DNA of 64,000 nucleotides from Kribbella kalugense (GCF_004365875.1 NZ_SODF01000001.1:2728001-2792000); one strand, 5' to 3'. Positions 40,372 to 49,577 are shown, counted from the first letter of the stretch. The notes: a model not told the origin generated them from the sequence alone. Program-made: numbers and translations.

Positions 40372-42264
40372 ATGCGCGTACTCACACCGGCCCGCCTGGT
40401 GGCGGCCGCCTTGCTGGTGTTCACCACTCTTACTTCCCCGCCCGCTCAGGCCTCGCCAACTGCTCAGGCCTCCCCGCCTGCTCAAGCGCCGTTCGTCGAC
40501 GACAGCGTCCTGTTCCAGCAGAAGACCGAGGGCTACTCGTGCTTCCGGATCCCGGCTGTGGTCCACGCGGCCAACGGCGTCGTACTCGCGTTCGCCGAAG
40601 GCCGGGTCGCCGACTGCGGTGACGACGGGGACATCGACATCGTGCTGAAGCGTTCGTTCGACGGCGGCAAGACCTGGGGGCCGCTGCAGGTTGTGTCCGA
40701 CGGCAACGGGAGCACGCACGGCAACCCGGTGCCGATTGTTGACAATCGGACTGGTCGGATTGTCCTCATTACTACCCACAACGGCCCGGAGCCGTGCACG
40801 AACGGCTGCGACCGTGATGCGTACGTCCAGACCAGCGACGACACCGGCGCGACCTGGACCGCGCCGCGCGAGCTGACCGACGCGAAGCTGCCGAGCTGGA
40901 ACTTCTGGTACGCAACCGGCCCGATGCACGGCATCCAGCTCGAGCACGGTCCGCACGCCGGCCGGCTGATCGTTGGTGCGACCTACGAGACGTACGACGG
41001 CGTCGGGCCGCATGTGTACGGCGGCCATCTGATCTACAGCGACGACTCCGGTGAGACCTGGCACATCGGAGCGACCATGGCCCGCGACGACGGCAAAGTG
41101 ATCGTCGGAGAGATCACCGTGGTCGAGTTGACCGACGGCCGGATCTACGCGCTGGCACGTGAACGCGGTACCGATCCGGGTAACCGCGCGTACGCCATCA
41201 GCAGCGACGACGGTGCGACGTTCGACGCACCGTTCAAGACGATCCCGCAACTGGTGATGCCCGACGTACAAGGCTCGTTGTTGCGGTTCAGCGCGCGGAA
41301 CGAGGGCGACCGGCAGAACCGGATCCTGTTCTCGGCACCGGCGCATCCGGCCGCGCGCGAGGTGATGACGGTGCGATCGTCGTACGACGAGGCGCGGTCG
41401 TTCGGCACCTGGCAGCAGGGCAAAGTCTTCTACTGGGGTCCGTCGGCGTACTCCGACATGGTCCGGCTGGACGGGGATCAAGCCGGGTTGCTGTACGAGG
41501 CCGGAGTCGCGAGCCCGTACGAGACGATCCGGTGGGCGCGGTTCAACGAGGCGTACCTGTCGACGCCGAACGGGACGCCGCCGGGGATCCCCGGTCCGCC
41601 GGCGCCGGGGCCACGGACGGCTGACGTTGGTCCGGCCCACAATCCGGCGTACGTGCGCGGTGGGGCGACTCTTGCCGAGGGCAAGTTCGGGAACGGGCTG
41701 GCGCTGGATGGGGTGGACGATTATGTCGAGGTGCCGTTCGACCGGTCGATCGATCTCGGGGCGGACGATTTCACGATGATGACGTGGATCAAGTACGGCG
41801 CTACGACCGGATCACACGCGATCCTCTGGGCGTATCGGACCGGGTCGGGAACTACACCACAGGTGTGGTTGCGGGCCGAGCCGGAGAGCAATCGGATCCG
41901 GGCGCTGTTGTCGGTGGATCGGTTCAACGTGACCGTCCAGTCGACGTCGGCGTACAACGACGATCAGTGGCATCACGTCGTACTGGAACGGGCGAATGGC
42001 AAGCTGCGGCTGGTGATCGACGGCGCCGAGGTCGGCTCGGCGACTGCACCAGCGGGGTCGGTCACGGCCGGCAAGGAGTTCGGCGTGCAAGGCATCCACG
42101 TCGGCCAACGAGTAGACGGCGCCAACCGCTTCCAAGGCACCCTCGACGAGGTCCGCATCTACCGCCGAGCCCTCTCAGACGCGGAACTGCAGCAGATCCG
42201 CGAAACCAACAGGCCGATCAACAACCACCTCGGCCTCGACCTCCCCTTCACCACCATCCACTGA
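40372..42264 (+). CDS. Secreted exo-alpha-sialidase (GH33) with a C-terminal LamG domain
   Basis: The 630-residue exported enzyme has an N-terminal signal (RLVAAALLVFTTLTSPPAQA) and a Pro/Ala spacer. A six-bladed GH33 sialidase domain follows: FRIP motif at CFRIPAV and Asp boxes SFDGGKTWG, SDDTGATWT, SDDSGETWH and SSDDGATFD. A Pro-rich linker (about residue 405) joins a LamG/laminin-G-like sugar-binding domain (FGNGLALDGVDDYVEVP). It cleaves terminal sialic acids from glycoconjugates. ATG 40372 has GGAG 6 nt upstream. No sialic-acid uptake genes are visible beside it. Confidence 0.9.
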   Translation: MRVLTPARLVAAALLVFTTLTSPPAQASPTAQASPPAQAPFVDDSVLFQQKTEGYSCFRIPAVVHAANGVVLAFAEGRVADCGDDGDIDIVLKRSFDGGKTWGPLQVVSDGNGSTHGNPVPIVDNRTGRIVLITTHNGPEPCTNGCDRDAYVQTSDDTGATWTAPRELTDAKLPSWNFWYATGPMHGIQLEHGPHAGRLIVGATYETYDGVGPHVYGGHLIYSDDSGETWHIGATMARDDGKVIVGEITVVELTDGRIYALARERGTDPGNRAYAISSDDGATFDAPFKTIPQLVMPDVQGSLLRFSARNEGDRQNRILFSAPAHPAAREVMTVRSSYDEARSFGTWQQGKVFYWGPSAYSDMVRLDGDQAGLLYEAGVASPYETIRWARFNEAYLSTPNGTPPGIPGPPAPGPRTADVGPAHNPAYVRGGATLAEGKFGNGLALDGVDDYVEVPFDRSIDLGADDFTMMTWIKYGATTGSHAILWAYRTGSGTTPQVWLRAEPESNRIRALLSVDRFNVTVQSTSAYNDDQWHHVVLERANGKLRLVIDGAEVGSATAPAGSVTAGKEFGVQGIHVGQRVDGANRFQGTLDEVRIYRRALSDAELQQIRETNRPINNHLGLDLPFTTIH

Positions 42265-42265
42265 G

Positions 42266-42365
42266 CGGCAGCTCGACAGGACATATCCGACGATCGGCCC
42301 GTCCGGCGAGCGTTCCCAGGCGGGCGCTCGCCGGCAGTGGACCTATACGTACTGTCGAGCTGCCG
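42266..42365. repeat. 100-bp hairpin immediately after the sialidase
   Basis: A perfect 14-bp pair, CGGCAGCTCGACAG (42266-42279) with CTGTCGAGCTGCCG (42352-42365), encloses a second perfect 10-bp pair, CCGGCGAGCG (42303-42312) with CGCTCGCCGG (42325-42334). It starts one base after the sialidase stop codon. The partially paired middle contains ACATATCC and GGACCTAT. It is too long for a simple terminator and has no U-tract. Confidence 0.7.
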
Positions 42366-42414
42366 ACGAGCGACGTCATCGGCCGCCGTCGACCACCGCT
42401 TGCCATCGGATCCT

Positions 42415-42520
42415 CCGCCCCACCGACCGCCTGAGGGGTCAACCCCCGAGGTTGTCGGTTGCGCAGGCAGAATCCACCTCCGCAACCGACCAGCCGAGGG
42501 GTTGACCCCTCAAACGAACC
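42415..42520. repeat. 106-bp hairpin repeat, copy A
   Basis: The unit shares 99 of 106 bases with copy B at 42609-42714 and both lie in the same orientation. Each forms a long hairpin. In this copy a perfect 15-bp outer stem (TGAGGGGTCAACCCC at 42432-42446 with GGGGTTGACCCCTCA at 42498-42512) is followed by a nearly continuous inner stem (42450-42463 with 42481-42495, one bulge) and a 17-nt loop. The region is non-coding. Confidence 0.8.
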
Positions 42521-42608
42521 AGGACGCGACGGTCGTGGTGAGCGGGCGGCCGGGGTTGTTGTCGCCGGTGAGCGGGTGCCGGCGGCAGCTGCGGGTGGTC
42601 CCGCGCTC

Positions 42609-42714
42609 CCGCCCCACCGAGCGTTTGAGGGGTTAACCCCCGAGGTTGTCGGTTGCGTAAGCAGAATCCACTTCCGCAACCGACCAGCCGAGGGGTTGAC
42701 CCCTCAAACGAACC
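42609..42714. repeat. 106-bp hairpin repeat, copy B
   Basis: This is the second copy, 194 bp downstream. Its outer stem extends to 19 bp (CGTTTGAGGGG... at 42622-42640 with 42692-42710), with one G-U pair. The inner 10-bp stem GTCGGTTGCG (42648-42657) with CGCAACCGAC (42675-42684) is identical to copy A. Most of the seven differences lie in the loop and the flank or preserve pairing as G-U. It ends 21 bp before the dgt stop codon. Confidence 0.8.
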
Positions 42715-42734
42715 GGGTGGTTCCGGTGGGGTGG

Positions 42735-43961
42735 TCAGGGGGTTAGGTGGGTGTGCCAGGTTTGGGCTGAGGGGTCGGTTAGGGAGGCGACCTGGTCGAC
42801 TATGACGCGGAGGCGGGCGTTGTCGTCGGCCGCCTCCGCGAAGTCGGATTGGAAGGGGATGTCTAGGTGGTGGGGAGCTGTCTTCCAGAGGGCTTCCACC
42901 AACTCGGTGAGGAGTTCGCGTTGGACGGCTCGGCGGGCCTGGCGTTCGGGTGAGTTGAGGACGTGGAACATGCCGACGCCCTTCAGCAGGCCGATCTCGG
43001 TGCGCGTCCCGTCCGGTACGACGAGGTCGGCCTCGTAGCGGATCAAGCGGGACCGACCGAAGACCGCATGTGTGGCCTGTTCGGCGGCGGTGGCGAAGCG
43101 GCCGATGAGCTGGCTGGTGAGGTCCTTGAGGCCGCCCAGCGCACGGCGACTGTCGTCGAATCCGCCGGACGGCCAGTAGTTCAAGGACTTCAGCCGTTCC
43201 CAGCCCTCGTCCAGCTCGACATCGGTTGCTTCCGGCAAGTACATCCGCCGGACCGTCTCCCAGTACGGCGTTCGGTCCGCGTCGATCGCGTCGAGTTCGA
43301 GGTGGTGGGCAACGATCCCGTCCTCGACGTCGTGCACGGAGTACGCGACGTCGTCGGCGAAGTCCATCACCTGCGCCTCCAGGCAGCGCCGCTCCCCCAC
43401 GCCCGCACGCAACCAGGTGAAGACCGCGAGATCGTCGTCGTACACCCCGAACTTCCGCTCCCCGGGCCGCCGAGCCCATGGGTACTTCGTCGCGGCGTCG
43501 AGCGTTGCCCGGCTCAGGTTGAGGCCGACACTGCGCCCGTCGGCGTCGAACGTCTTCGACTCGAGCCGGGTCAGCAGTCGCAGCGTCTGCGCGTTCCCTT
43601 CGAAGCCGCCGATGTCCGCGGCGACCTGGTCGAGCGCCCGCTCGCCGTTGTGCCCGAACGGCGGATGGCCGAGATCGTGCGCCAGGCAGGCCGCGTCGAC
43701 GATGTCCGGATCGCAGCCGAGCGTCGACGCCAGCTCGCGGCCGATCTGCGCGACCTCGAGACTGTGGGTCAGCCGGTTCCGGACGAAGTCGTCGCTGCCG
43801 GCCGTGACCACCTGCGTCTTGGCCGCCAGCCGCCGCAACGCCGCGCTGTGCAGCACCCGCGCGCGATCACGCGCGAACGCGGTCCGCCCTGGCCGCTTGA
43901 CCGGCTCGGCAACCCAACGCTCCGCGTCATGCTCGTCGTACCACTCATGCTGCTTCCTCAT
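42735..43961 (-). CDS. dgt: Deoxyguanosinetriphosphate triphosphohydrolase-like protein
   Basis: The 408-residue HD-domain hydrolase has [10 protein letters not shown] and [14 protein letters not shown], supplying the H...HD...D metal site, and [16 protein letters not shown] with the last Asp. Length and sequence fit the actinobacterial Dgt-like group, usually next to dnaG. It hydrolyses dNTPs to deoxynucleosides and tripolyphosphate, controlling pools. The ATG is at 43961. Its 3' side faces the hairpin region. Confidence 0.92.
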   Translation of the reverse strand: MRKQHEWYDEHDAERWVAEPVKRPGRTAFARDRARVLHSAALRRLAAKTQVVTAGSDDFVRNRLTHSLEVAQIGRELASTLGCDPDIVDAACLAHDLGHPPFGHNGERALDQVAADIGGFEGNAQTLRLLTRLESKTFDADGRSVGLNLSRATLDAATKYPWARRPGERKFGVYDDDLAVFTWLRAGVGERRCLEAQVMDFADDVAYSVHDVEDGIVAHHLELDAIDADRTPYWETVRRMYLPEATDVELDEGWERLKSLNYWPSGGFDDSRRALGGLKDLTSQLIGRFATAAEQATHAVFGRSRLIRYEADLVVPDGTRTEIGLLKGVGMFHVLNSPERQARRAVQRELLTELVEALWKTAPHHLDIPFQSDFAEAADDNARLRVIVDQVASLTDPSAQTWHTHLTP

Positions 43962-44003
43962 TACTGCTCACAGTAGCCGCGACCACCGACAGTTTCGCGA
44001 CCT

Positions 44004-44609
44004 TCAGATGGCCACGCAGTAACGCATCCAGAGGGTGCCGTCCTTGAAGACCTCGGTGCCGACGTGTTGGAGAGCGAGCTGACGAGTGTCGTACCAGGGG
44101 TCGCCGGACCCAACGAGCACCGGATGCACGAGCAAGGCGAGTTCGTCGACCAGATCGAGCGCGAGGCAGGCCCGCAGCAACGCGCCGGCCGAGTCGACCC
44201 GCACGGTCTGTGCACCACGGCGCCCAAGGGTCTCGAGTACTTCGGCGAGGTCGACCTGCTCATATCCGGTGACCAGCTCGCGAGTCGTGGCGTCAACCGG
44301 TCGCTCCGGCGTCTGATCGGCGTACAACGCGAGCACGTCAGACCAGTACCCGAGCTGCCGCAGCGACTCCCAACTGCGAACCCGGGCTCGGCTGTCCACC
44401 ACTGCGAGCAGCGGTCCTTCGGCCCGCGGTCCACGTCGAGGAGCCGCGAGTACGGCGGCCTCTTGGGCCAGGATCGTGTCCGCGCCGATCAGGGTCACGT
44501 CCTCCTGCCACAGCGACGCCAGCGCATAGAACCGGGCGAGGTCGACGTCGAATCCCGACGTCATCCCGTCCAGCGAGACCGCCAACTGAGCCACCACGTG
44601 AGGCCGCAT
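44004..44609 (-). CDS. RibD C-terminal/dihydrofolate-reductase-fold protein
   Basis: The 201-residue protein has the pyrimidine-reductase fold: VVAQLAVSLDGMTSGFDVD at the N-terminus, DVTLIGADTILAQE, then LLVHPVLVGSGDPWY toward the end. It is an actinobacterial stand-alone RibD_C-type reductase of unknown substrate; riboflavin synthesis is not implied because no rib genes are near. Start ATG 44609 follows from the fold. It is divergent from the ArsR gene across a 95-bp gap with a palindrome. Confidence 0.8.
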   Translation of the reverse strand: MRPHVVAQLAVSLDGMTSGFDVDLARFYALASLWQEDVTLIGADTILAQEAAVLAAPRRGPRAEGPLLAVVDSRARVRSWESLRQLGYWSDVLALYADQTPERPVDATTRELVTGYEQVDLAEVLETLGRRGAQTVRVDSAGALLRACLALDLVDELALLVHPVLVGSGDPWYDTRQLALQHVGTEVFKDGTLWMRYCVAI

Positions 44610-44669
44610 GCCCGCCAACCTAGAGACGGCCACCGACAATCCGCAGCCCTTCGGCCAAGCCCAGCCGGT

Positions 44670-44701
44670 TGCAGAGACTCCTTTGCAGAGACTACTCTGC
44701 A
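44670..44701. promoter_or_regulatory. ArsR operator with three TGCAGAG half-sites
   Basis: TGCAGAG (44670-44676) is followed 14 bp later by the perfect inverted repeat TGCAGAG-ACTA-CTCTGCA (44684-44701), which ends 3 bp before the ArsR start codon at 44705. There is no room for a Shine-Dalgarno, so the regulator mRNA is probably leaderless and autorepressed. Confidence 0.65.
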
Positions 44702-44704
44702 TCT

Positions 44705-45319
44705 ATGCGACGGATCGATGCCCGAAGTCTGCGCGGACTCGCCCACCCGCTCCGGATGCGCATCCTGGAGGCGATCGAGCTCGACGGGCCGGCGACGTCG
44801 AGCACTCTGGCGGCGCGGCTCGGCGAGAACACCGGCACGATCAGCTGGCACCTGCGGCTGCTCGCCGAGCACGGGTACCTCGAGGAGGATCCGGACCGCG
44901 GCACCAAGCGGGAGCGCTGGTGGCGGCTCCCCCATCGGCAGACCGTGCTCGACCCGGCGGAGTTTCTCGACGATCCGGAGATGCGGCGTGCGCTCGATGT
45001 CTACCTGCGCGACCTCGTCGAGCGGTACTACGACCGCGTCCGCGCGTACCTCGACGACGACTGGCCCGGCGAGTGGCAGCACGCGGCCGGCCTGTCGGAC
45101 TGGCGCGACCTCCGACTCACACCGGCGCAACTGCACGCACTCAACGAAGAGCTCGCCACCGTCATCAACCGCTACGCCGACGCCGGCGGGGCCTCGGACT
45201 CCGGCACCGACTCGAGCGCCGAGCCCGCCGACGGCGACACGGCCTCGGACGGCGACGCGCCCGCGGACGGCGCCGAGCGCGTGATTGTTCAACTGCAGTC
45301 GTTCCCGCGTCGCTCATGA
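44705..45319 (+). CDS. ArsR/SmtB-type winged-helix regulator with an acidic tail
   Basis: The 204-residue protein has an N-terminal winged helix (ARSLRGLAHPLRMRILEAIE, TSSTLAARLGENTGTISWHL, RLLAEHGYLEED). The middle region has WWRLPHRQTVLDPAEF and a long helical part, and a disordered acidic C-terminal tail follows residue 165 (GASDSGTDSSAEP, then DGDTASDGDAPADG). No metal-binding Cys cluster is seen, so the effector is not a thiophilic metal. It controls the downstream MFS gene through translational coupling and probably by DNA binding to the adjacent palindrome. Confidence 0.85.
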   Translation: MRRIDARSLRGLAHPLRMRILEAIELDGPATSSTLAARLGENTGTISWHLRLLAEHGYLEEDPDRGTKRERWWRLPHRQTVLDPAEFLDDPEMRRALDVYLRDLVERYYDRVRAYLDDDWPGEWQHAAGLSDWRDLRLTPAQLHALNEELATVINRYADAGGASDSGTDSSAEPADGDTASDGDAPADGAERVIVQLQSFPRRS

Positions 45320-46575
45320 GTCTCCTCAAGACTCATCGCGACTTCCGCCTGTTCTGGATCGGCGAGACGATCAACCGGTTCGGCAGCGCGACCTCATCAG
45401 TCGCCCTTCCCCTCGTCGCCATTTCGTTGCTCGACGCAACGACCTTTGAGGTCGGACTGCTGACCGCGGCCGCGTGGGCGCCTTGGCTGCTCATCGGCCT
45501 GCCGACCGGCGCCTGGATCGACCGGGTACGCCGTCGCCCGGTCATGCTCGCGTCCTGCGTCGCCTCGTTCCTCCTGTTCGCCGCAGTACCGCTGGCGGCG
45601 ACAAACCGATTGTTGACAATCCAACTCCTACTCGCGATCGCCGGGCTTGCCGGAGCCGCGTCGGTCCTCTTCCAGACGGCGTACACCGCCTATCTCCCAA
45701 CGCTTCTGGACCAACACGACCACGCCGAAGGCAACGCGAAGCTGCACGGCAGCGCCTCCGCCGCACAGATCGCCGGAATGGGATGCGGCGGCCTGCTGGT
45801 CCAGTTCGCCGGCGCAGCCAACGCACTCCTCGTCGACGCAGCGAGCTTCCTGGTCGCAGGCCTCTGCCTGGCCGCGATCCGCTACCGAGAACGCCGTACG
45901 ACGAACCCTCGCAAAGCCGGCGCGATCCGCGAAGGCATCAGGCTGGTCGCGCACGACGTCTGGTTGCGCACACTGACAATCTTCGGCGCGGCTTCGAACC
46001 TTGCCCTGATGGGCTATCAGGCGATCATCGTCGTCTTCCTCGTCCGCGAAGCAGGCCTCACCGCCGGCTCGGTCGGCGCCCTCGTCGCGGCTGCATCCAG
46101 CGGCGGAGTCGTCGGCGCCTTCATCGGCCGACACACCCTACGGTTCGGTACGGCGAGGGCGTTGCTGCTGTGCGAGCTCGGGCTGCCGACGCTCGCGCTA
46201 CTGATCCCGCTGAGCGGCGCGAGTCCGTGGTTCTACTTGGTCGGAGCCTTCGGCGTGAGCCTCGGAGTTGTCGGCGGCAACGTCGTCAAAACCACATTCC
46301 TTCAGTCGTACTGCCCGGCCGACCTGCTCGGCCGGCTCACCGCGACCACGGCGTTCGTCAACTACGGCACGATCCCGCTCGGCGCACTCCTCGGCGGAAC
46401 GCTCGGCCAAACCCTTGGCCTGACCCCGGCGCTCTGGATCACGACAGCCGGAGTACCACTGGCCGGCCTGGTCCTGATCGCCTCACCGATCCGCAAGGTC
46501 CGCGACCTGCCAGCTCACCAGGGCAGCGGCGTACCGGGGGCGACAGCCGACTCCAATCGGGTCCGCACCGCCTGA
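45316..46575 (+). CDS. MFS transporter
   Basis: The 419-residue protein has 12 hydrophobic segments. MSLLKTHRDFRLFWIGETINRFG and LPTGAWIDRVRRRPVML match MFS motif A of drug or siderophore exporters (enterobactin-exporter-like group). ATG 45316 overlaps the ArsR stop (ATGA), so the pump and regulator are translationally coupled. An induced efflux pump is likely. The final 61 nt overlap the convergent TetR gene, where the coding frame ends in a non-conserved tail. Confidence 0.88.
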   Translation: MSLLKTHRDFRLFWIGETINRFGSATSSVALPLVAISLLDATTFEVGLLTAAAWAPWLLIGLPTGAWIDRVRRRPVMLASCVASFLLFAAVPLAATNRLLTIQLLLAIAGLAGAASVLFQTAYTAYLPTLLDQHDHAEGNAKLHGSASAAQIAGMGCGGLLVQFAGAANALLVDAASFLVAGLCLAAIRYRERRTTNPRKAGAIREGIRLVAHDVWLRTLTIFGAASNLALMGYQAIIVVFLVREAGLTAGSVGALVAAASSGGVVGAFIGRHTLRFGTARALLLCELGLPTLALLIPLSGASPWFYLVGAFGVSLGVVGGNVVKTTFLQSYCPADLLGRLTATTAFVNYGTIPLGALLGGTLGQTLGLTPALWITTAGVPLAGLVLIASPIRKVRDLPAHQGSGVPGATADSNRVRTA

Positions 46576-47141
46576 CGGGCCTGCTCGTACGTCGTCTCGT
46601 CGTTGTGCAGGATCGAGGCCAGATTCGCGGCCTCGTAGTACGCGTTCAGGTCGAATGCGAGCTGCCTAGGATCACCCGCCAGCTGACCACGCTCGACCGC
46701 CTCGCCGATCGTGGTCGTGATCAGGTCCATCCACTCGTGGTGCACGGCGGCCAGCATCTCCTGTACGGCGCCATCGCGGGCGGAGAACTCGTGCGAGACC
46801 TTCTGGAAGAAGCAGCCTCCCGGGAACACCCGGCGTTGAGAGTACTCCAGCCAGTGCATGCTCAGCGCCCACACTCGCCCCAGACCGCGCTCGACCTCGA
46901 ACGCCGGGACGACCACGTTGTCGGCGTAGATCCGCCGCGCGGCCCGGATGGTCGCCAGTTGCAGCTCTTCCTTGGAGCCGAAGTGCGCGAACAGCCCGCT
47001 CTTGCTGATCCCGAGCTCGGTCGCGAGCCCGCCGATCGACAGCCCTTCGAGCCCGTCGACCGACGCGATGTCGACCGCTCGGCGCAGGACGGCGCGGCGG
47101 GTCTGATCACCCCGCACCAACCGTCCGTCGACCTTCTCCAC
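46515..47141 (-). CDS. TetR-family transcriptional regulator
   Basis: The 208-residue TetR protein has a DNA-binding domain at residues 15-60 (RRAVDIASVDGLEGLSIGGL, TELGISKSGLFAHFGSKEEL) and a TetR_C-type helical domain with the motif FPGGCFFQKVSHEF. It is convergent with the MFS gene and divergent from the hydrolase gene at 47230, with a palindrome between, so the hydrolase is its likely target. The GTG start is at 47141. Confidence 0.9.
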   Translation of the reverse strand: MEKVDGRLVRGDQTRRAVLRRAVDIASVDGLEGLSIGGLATELGISKSGLFAHFGSKEELQLATIRAARRIYADNVVVPAFEVERGLGRVWALSMHWLEYSQRRVFPGGCFFQKVSHEFSARDGAVQEMLAAVHHEWMDLITTTIGEAVERGQLAGDPRQLAFDLNAYYEAANLASILHNDETTYEQARQAVRTRLESAVAPGTPLPW

Positions 47142-47180
47142 GATCCCCGATCCTATTCCCGTTGACGACCGCGCCTGTCT

Positions 47181-47210
47181 AAACTAATAATACGACCGTT
47201 CGTATAGTTT
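47181..47210. promoter_or_regulatory. TetR operator before the alpha/beta hydrolase gene
   Basis: An inner perfect ATACGA-CCGT-TCGTAT (47190-47205) lies within an outer AAACTA (47181-47186)/TAGTTT (47205-47210) pair. TATAGT (47203-47208) may be the hydrolase gene's -10, so binding would block it. Confidence 0.6.
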
Positions 47211-47229
47211 GCATGAGTAGAGGTGTGCG

Positions 47230-48075
47230 ATGGAGAAGCTGGTCAGGTTCGGACTGCGGACGATCGGGGTGGCGTCACCCCAGCTCGGCGGCCGACTCGC
47301 GTTCGCAGTGTGGCGCCGGCCGCTCGCCCGCGGCCGGGTCCGCACGGCAGAACAGGCCGTCCATGACGCCGCGCAGGTCGAACTTGTCGACGGCGTCGCC
47401 ACCTACACCTGGGGCGACGGCCGCCGCCCGGTGCTGCTCGTCCACGGCTGGCGCTCGCGCGCATCGAGGTACGCCGGATTCATCGAGCGGCTGCTCGAAC
47501 TCGGATACAGCGCGGTCTCGTACGACGCCCCTGCGCACGGCGACTCCGGCGGGCAGGTCGTGTCGATCCTCGGCCACCAGCGGATCATCCGCGCGCTGGA
47601 GGAACGCCACGGCCCGTTCGAGAGCGTGATCGCGCACTCCCTCGGCGTACCGTTCGCGCTGTACGCCGTCCGCGCAGGTGTCGCCGCGCAGCGACTGGTG
47701 ATGATCAGCGGCGTGGCCGACTTCGGCTACCTGACCGACGCGTTCTGCGCCGAGCTCGGGCTGGGTCCGAAGGTCAACCAGGAGCTGCGGCGGCGGATCG
47801 AACGCGGGTACTTCGATGGCGACGACCAGATCTGGACCCGGTACTCGGTCGCGACCGGGAAGGCCGAGCTCCTGGTGATCCACAACGACGAGGACGACGT
47901 CGTCGACCCGGGGCAGGCACAGGTACTGCTGAGGAACTACGGTCCGCGGGCACACTTCCTGCCGACGACCGGGCTGGGTCACCGCCGGATCCTGTCCGAC
48001 CCGGCGGTGATCACCGAAGCAGTTGCCTTCTTGCAGGACTCAGATGTCGCGGAAGGTCTCGATCTGGGCGCCTAG
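47230..48075 (+). CDS. Alpha/beta hydrolase
   Basis: The 281-residue protein has the hydrolase fold: oxyanion motif LLVHGWRSRASR, nucleophile elbow IAHSLGVPFAL with Ser137 (Ala at the first Gly position of GxSxG), a later Asp region LVIHNDEDDVVDPGQA, and a final His in GLGHRRILSD. It is a probable cytoplasmic esterase or lipase-like enzyme. It is divergent from TetR, with an operator between. The last 36 nt overlap the convergent MurA-like gene. Confidence 0.85.
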   Translation: MEKLVRFGLRTIGVASPQLGGRLAFAVWRRPLARGRVRTAEQAVHDAAQVELVDGVATYTWGDGRRPVLLVHGWRSRASRYAGFIERLLELGYSAVSYDAPAHGDSGGQVVSILGHQRIIRALEERHGPFESVIAHSLGVPFALYAVRAGVAAQRLVMISGVADFGYLTDAFCAELGLGPKVNQELRRRIERGYFDGDDQIWTRYSVATGKAELLVIHNDEDDVVDPGQAQVLLRNYGPRAHFLPTTGLGHRRILSDPAVITEAVAFLQDSDVAEGLDLGA

Positions 48076-49566
48076 CGAGTTCAGCCGGGCGGCGAGGTCC
48101 TCGTAACCCCGGTTGATCACGTAGACGCTGCGGAGTACCGACGTACCCTTCGCGGCCATCATCGCGATCAGCGTGACGACGGCCGGCCGGAGCGCCGGCG
48201 GGCACATCATCTCGGCGCCGGAGAAGTGCGTCGGCCCCTCGACCATCACCCGGTGCGGGTCGAGCAGCTTGACCCGGCCGCCGAGCTTGTTCAGGTCGGT
48301 CAGGTAGATCGCTCGGTTCTCGTAGACCCAGTCGTGGATCAGCGTCTGCCCGGTGGCGATCGCCGCGATCGCCGCGAAGAACGGCAGGTTGTCGAGGTTC
48401 AGGCCCGGGAACGGCATCGGGTGGATCTTGTCGATCGGCGCGTGCAGCTTGGACGGCCGGGTGGTCAGGTCGACCAGCCGGGTCCGGCCGTTCTCGGCCA
48501 GGTACTCCGCGCTGCGGTCGTAGTCGAGACCCATTTCCTCGAGTACGGCGAGCTCGATCTCGAGGAACTCGACCGGCGCCCGGCGGATGGTGATCTCGGA
48601 CTTGGTCACGATCGCCGCGGTGAGCAGGCTCATCGCCTCGATCGGGTCCTCGGACGGCGCGTAGTCGACGTCCACGTCGATGTCGGCCTTGCCGTGCACG
48701 GTCAGCGAGGTGGTGCCGATGCCGTCGATCTTCACGCCGAGCAGGTCGAGGTAGAAGCACAGGTCCTGGACCATGTAGTTCGGGCTCGCGTTCCGGATCA
48801 CCGTCACGCCGTCGTGCCGGGCCGCAGCCATGATCGCGTTCTCGGTCACGGTGTCGCCGCGCTCGGTCAGCACGATCGGCCGGGTCGGCGTGATCGTCCG
48901 GTTGACCATCGCGTGGTAGTGCCCGCCGGTCGCCTTCACCTCGAGGCCGAACGGGCGGAGCGCGGTCATGTGCGGCTCGACCGTGCGAGTGCCGAGGTCG
49001 CAGCCGCCGGCGTACGGGAGCTCGAAGGCGTCCTCGCGGTGCAGCAGCGGGCCCAGGAACATGATGATCGAGCGGGTCCGGCCGGCCGCCTCGGCGTCCA
49101 TCGAGCCGAGGTCGAGTTGCGCGGGCGGGACGATCTCCAGGTCACCGGCGTCGTTCAGCCAGGTGGTCCGGACGCCGATCGAGTTCAGTACCTCGAGCAG
49201 CCGGTTGACCTCTTCGATCCGGGCGACCTTGCGTAGCGTCGTACGGCCCTTGTTCAACAGCGATGCGCAGAGCAGCGCGACGCCGGCGTTCTTGCTCGAC
49301 TTGACGTCGATGGAACCGGAAAGTTGCCGGCCACCGGCAACACGGAGGTGGACCGGACCGCCACCGAGAGAGACAATTTCGGAGTCGAGTGCCTCGCCGA
49401 TCCGGGCGAGCATCTCGAGAGTGAGGTTCTGATGACCCTTCTCGATCCTGTTCACCGCGCTCTGGCTGGTGTTCAGTACTTCCGCGAGCTGCGTCTGCGT
49501 CCAGCCGCGGTGCTTGCGGGCGTCCCGGATGAGATTTCCGATCCGGCTCAGGTAGTCATCGGTCAT
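48040..49566 (-). CDS. UDP-GlcNAc 1-carboxyvinyltransferase-like (MurA) with N-terminal XRE helix-turn-helix
   Basis: The 508-residue protein joins a Cro/XRE helix-turn-helix (residues 8-65: IGNLIRDARKHRGWTQTQLA, TSQSAVNRIEKG) to a complete MurA fold. Key residues are kept: Lys92-Asn93 (SSKNAGVALL), RTRSIIMFLGPL, the catalytic Cys189 in PYAGGCDLGTRTVEPHM, and the Asp region EDPIEAMSLL. MurA transfers enolpyruvate to UDP-GlcNAc, the first committed peptidoglycan step. The fusion suggests either a DNA-binding moonlighting enzyme or a regulator that senses the substrate. An 18-bp perfect palindrome lies 11 bp before the start. Confidence 0.9.
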   Translation of the reverse strand: MTDDYLSRIGNLIRDARKHRGWTQTQLAEVLNTSQSAVNRIEKGHQNLTLEMLARIGEALDSEIVSLGGGPVHLRVAGGRQLSGSIDVKSSKNAGVALLCASLLNKGRTTLRKVARIEEVNRLLEVLNSIGVRTTWLNDAGDLEIVPPAQLDLGSMDAEAAGRTRSIIMFLGPLLHREDAFELPYAGGCDLGTRTVEPHMTALRPFGLEVKATGGHYHAMVNRTITPTRPIVLTERGDTVTENAIMAAARHDGVTVIRNASPNYMVQDLCFYLDLLGVKIDGIGTTSLTVHGKADIDVDVDYAPSEDPIEAMSLLTAAIVTKSEITIRRAPVEFLEIELAVLEEMGLDYDRSAEYLAENGRTRLVDLTTRPSKLHAPIDKIHPMPFPGLNLDNLPFFAAIAAIATGQTLIHDWVYENRAIYLTDLNKLGGRVKLLDPHRVMVEGPTHFSGAEMMCPPALRPAVVTLIAMMAAKGTSVLRSVYVINRGYEDLAARLNSLGAQIETFRDI

Positions 49567-49577
49567 GCGCCGGACCT

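Noticed and set aside
42439..43479. A Pro/Arg-rich open frame overlapping dgt and the hairpin repeats
   Set aside because: It is in the same orientation as dgt but in another frame, with low-complexity composition. dgt is clear.
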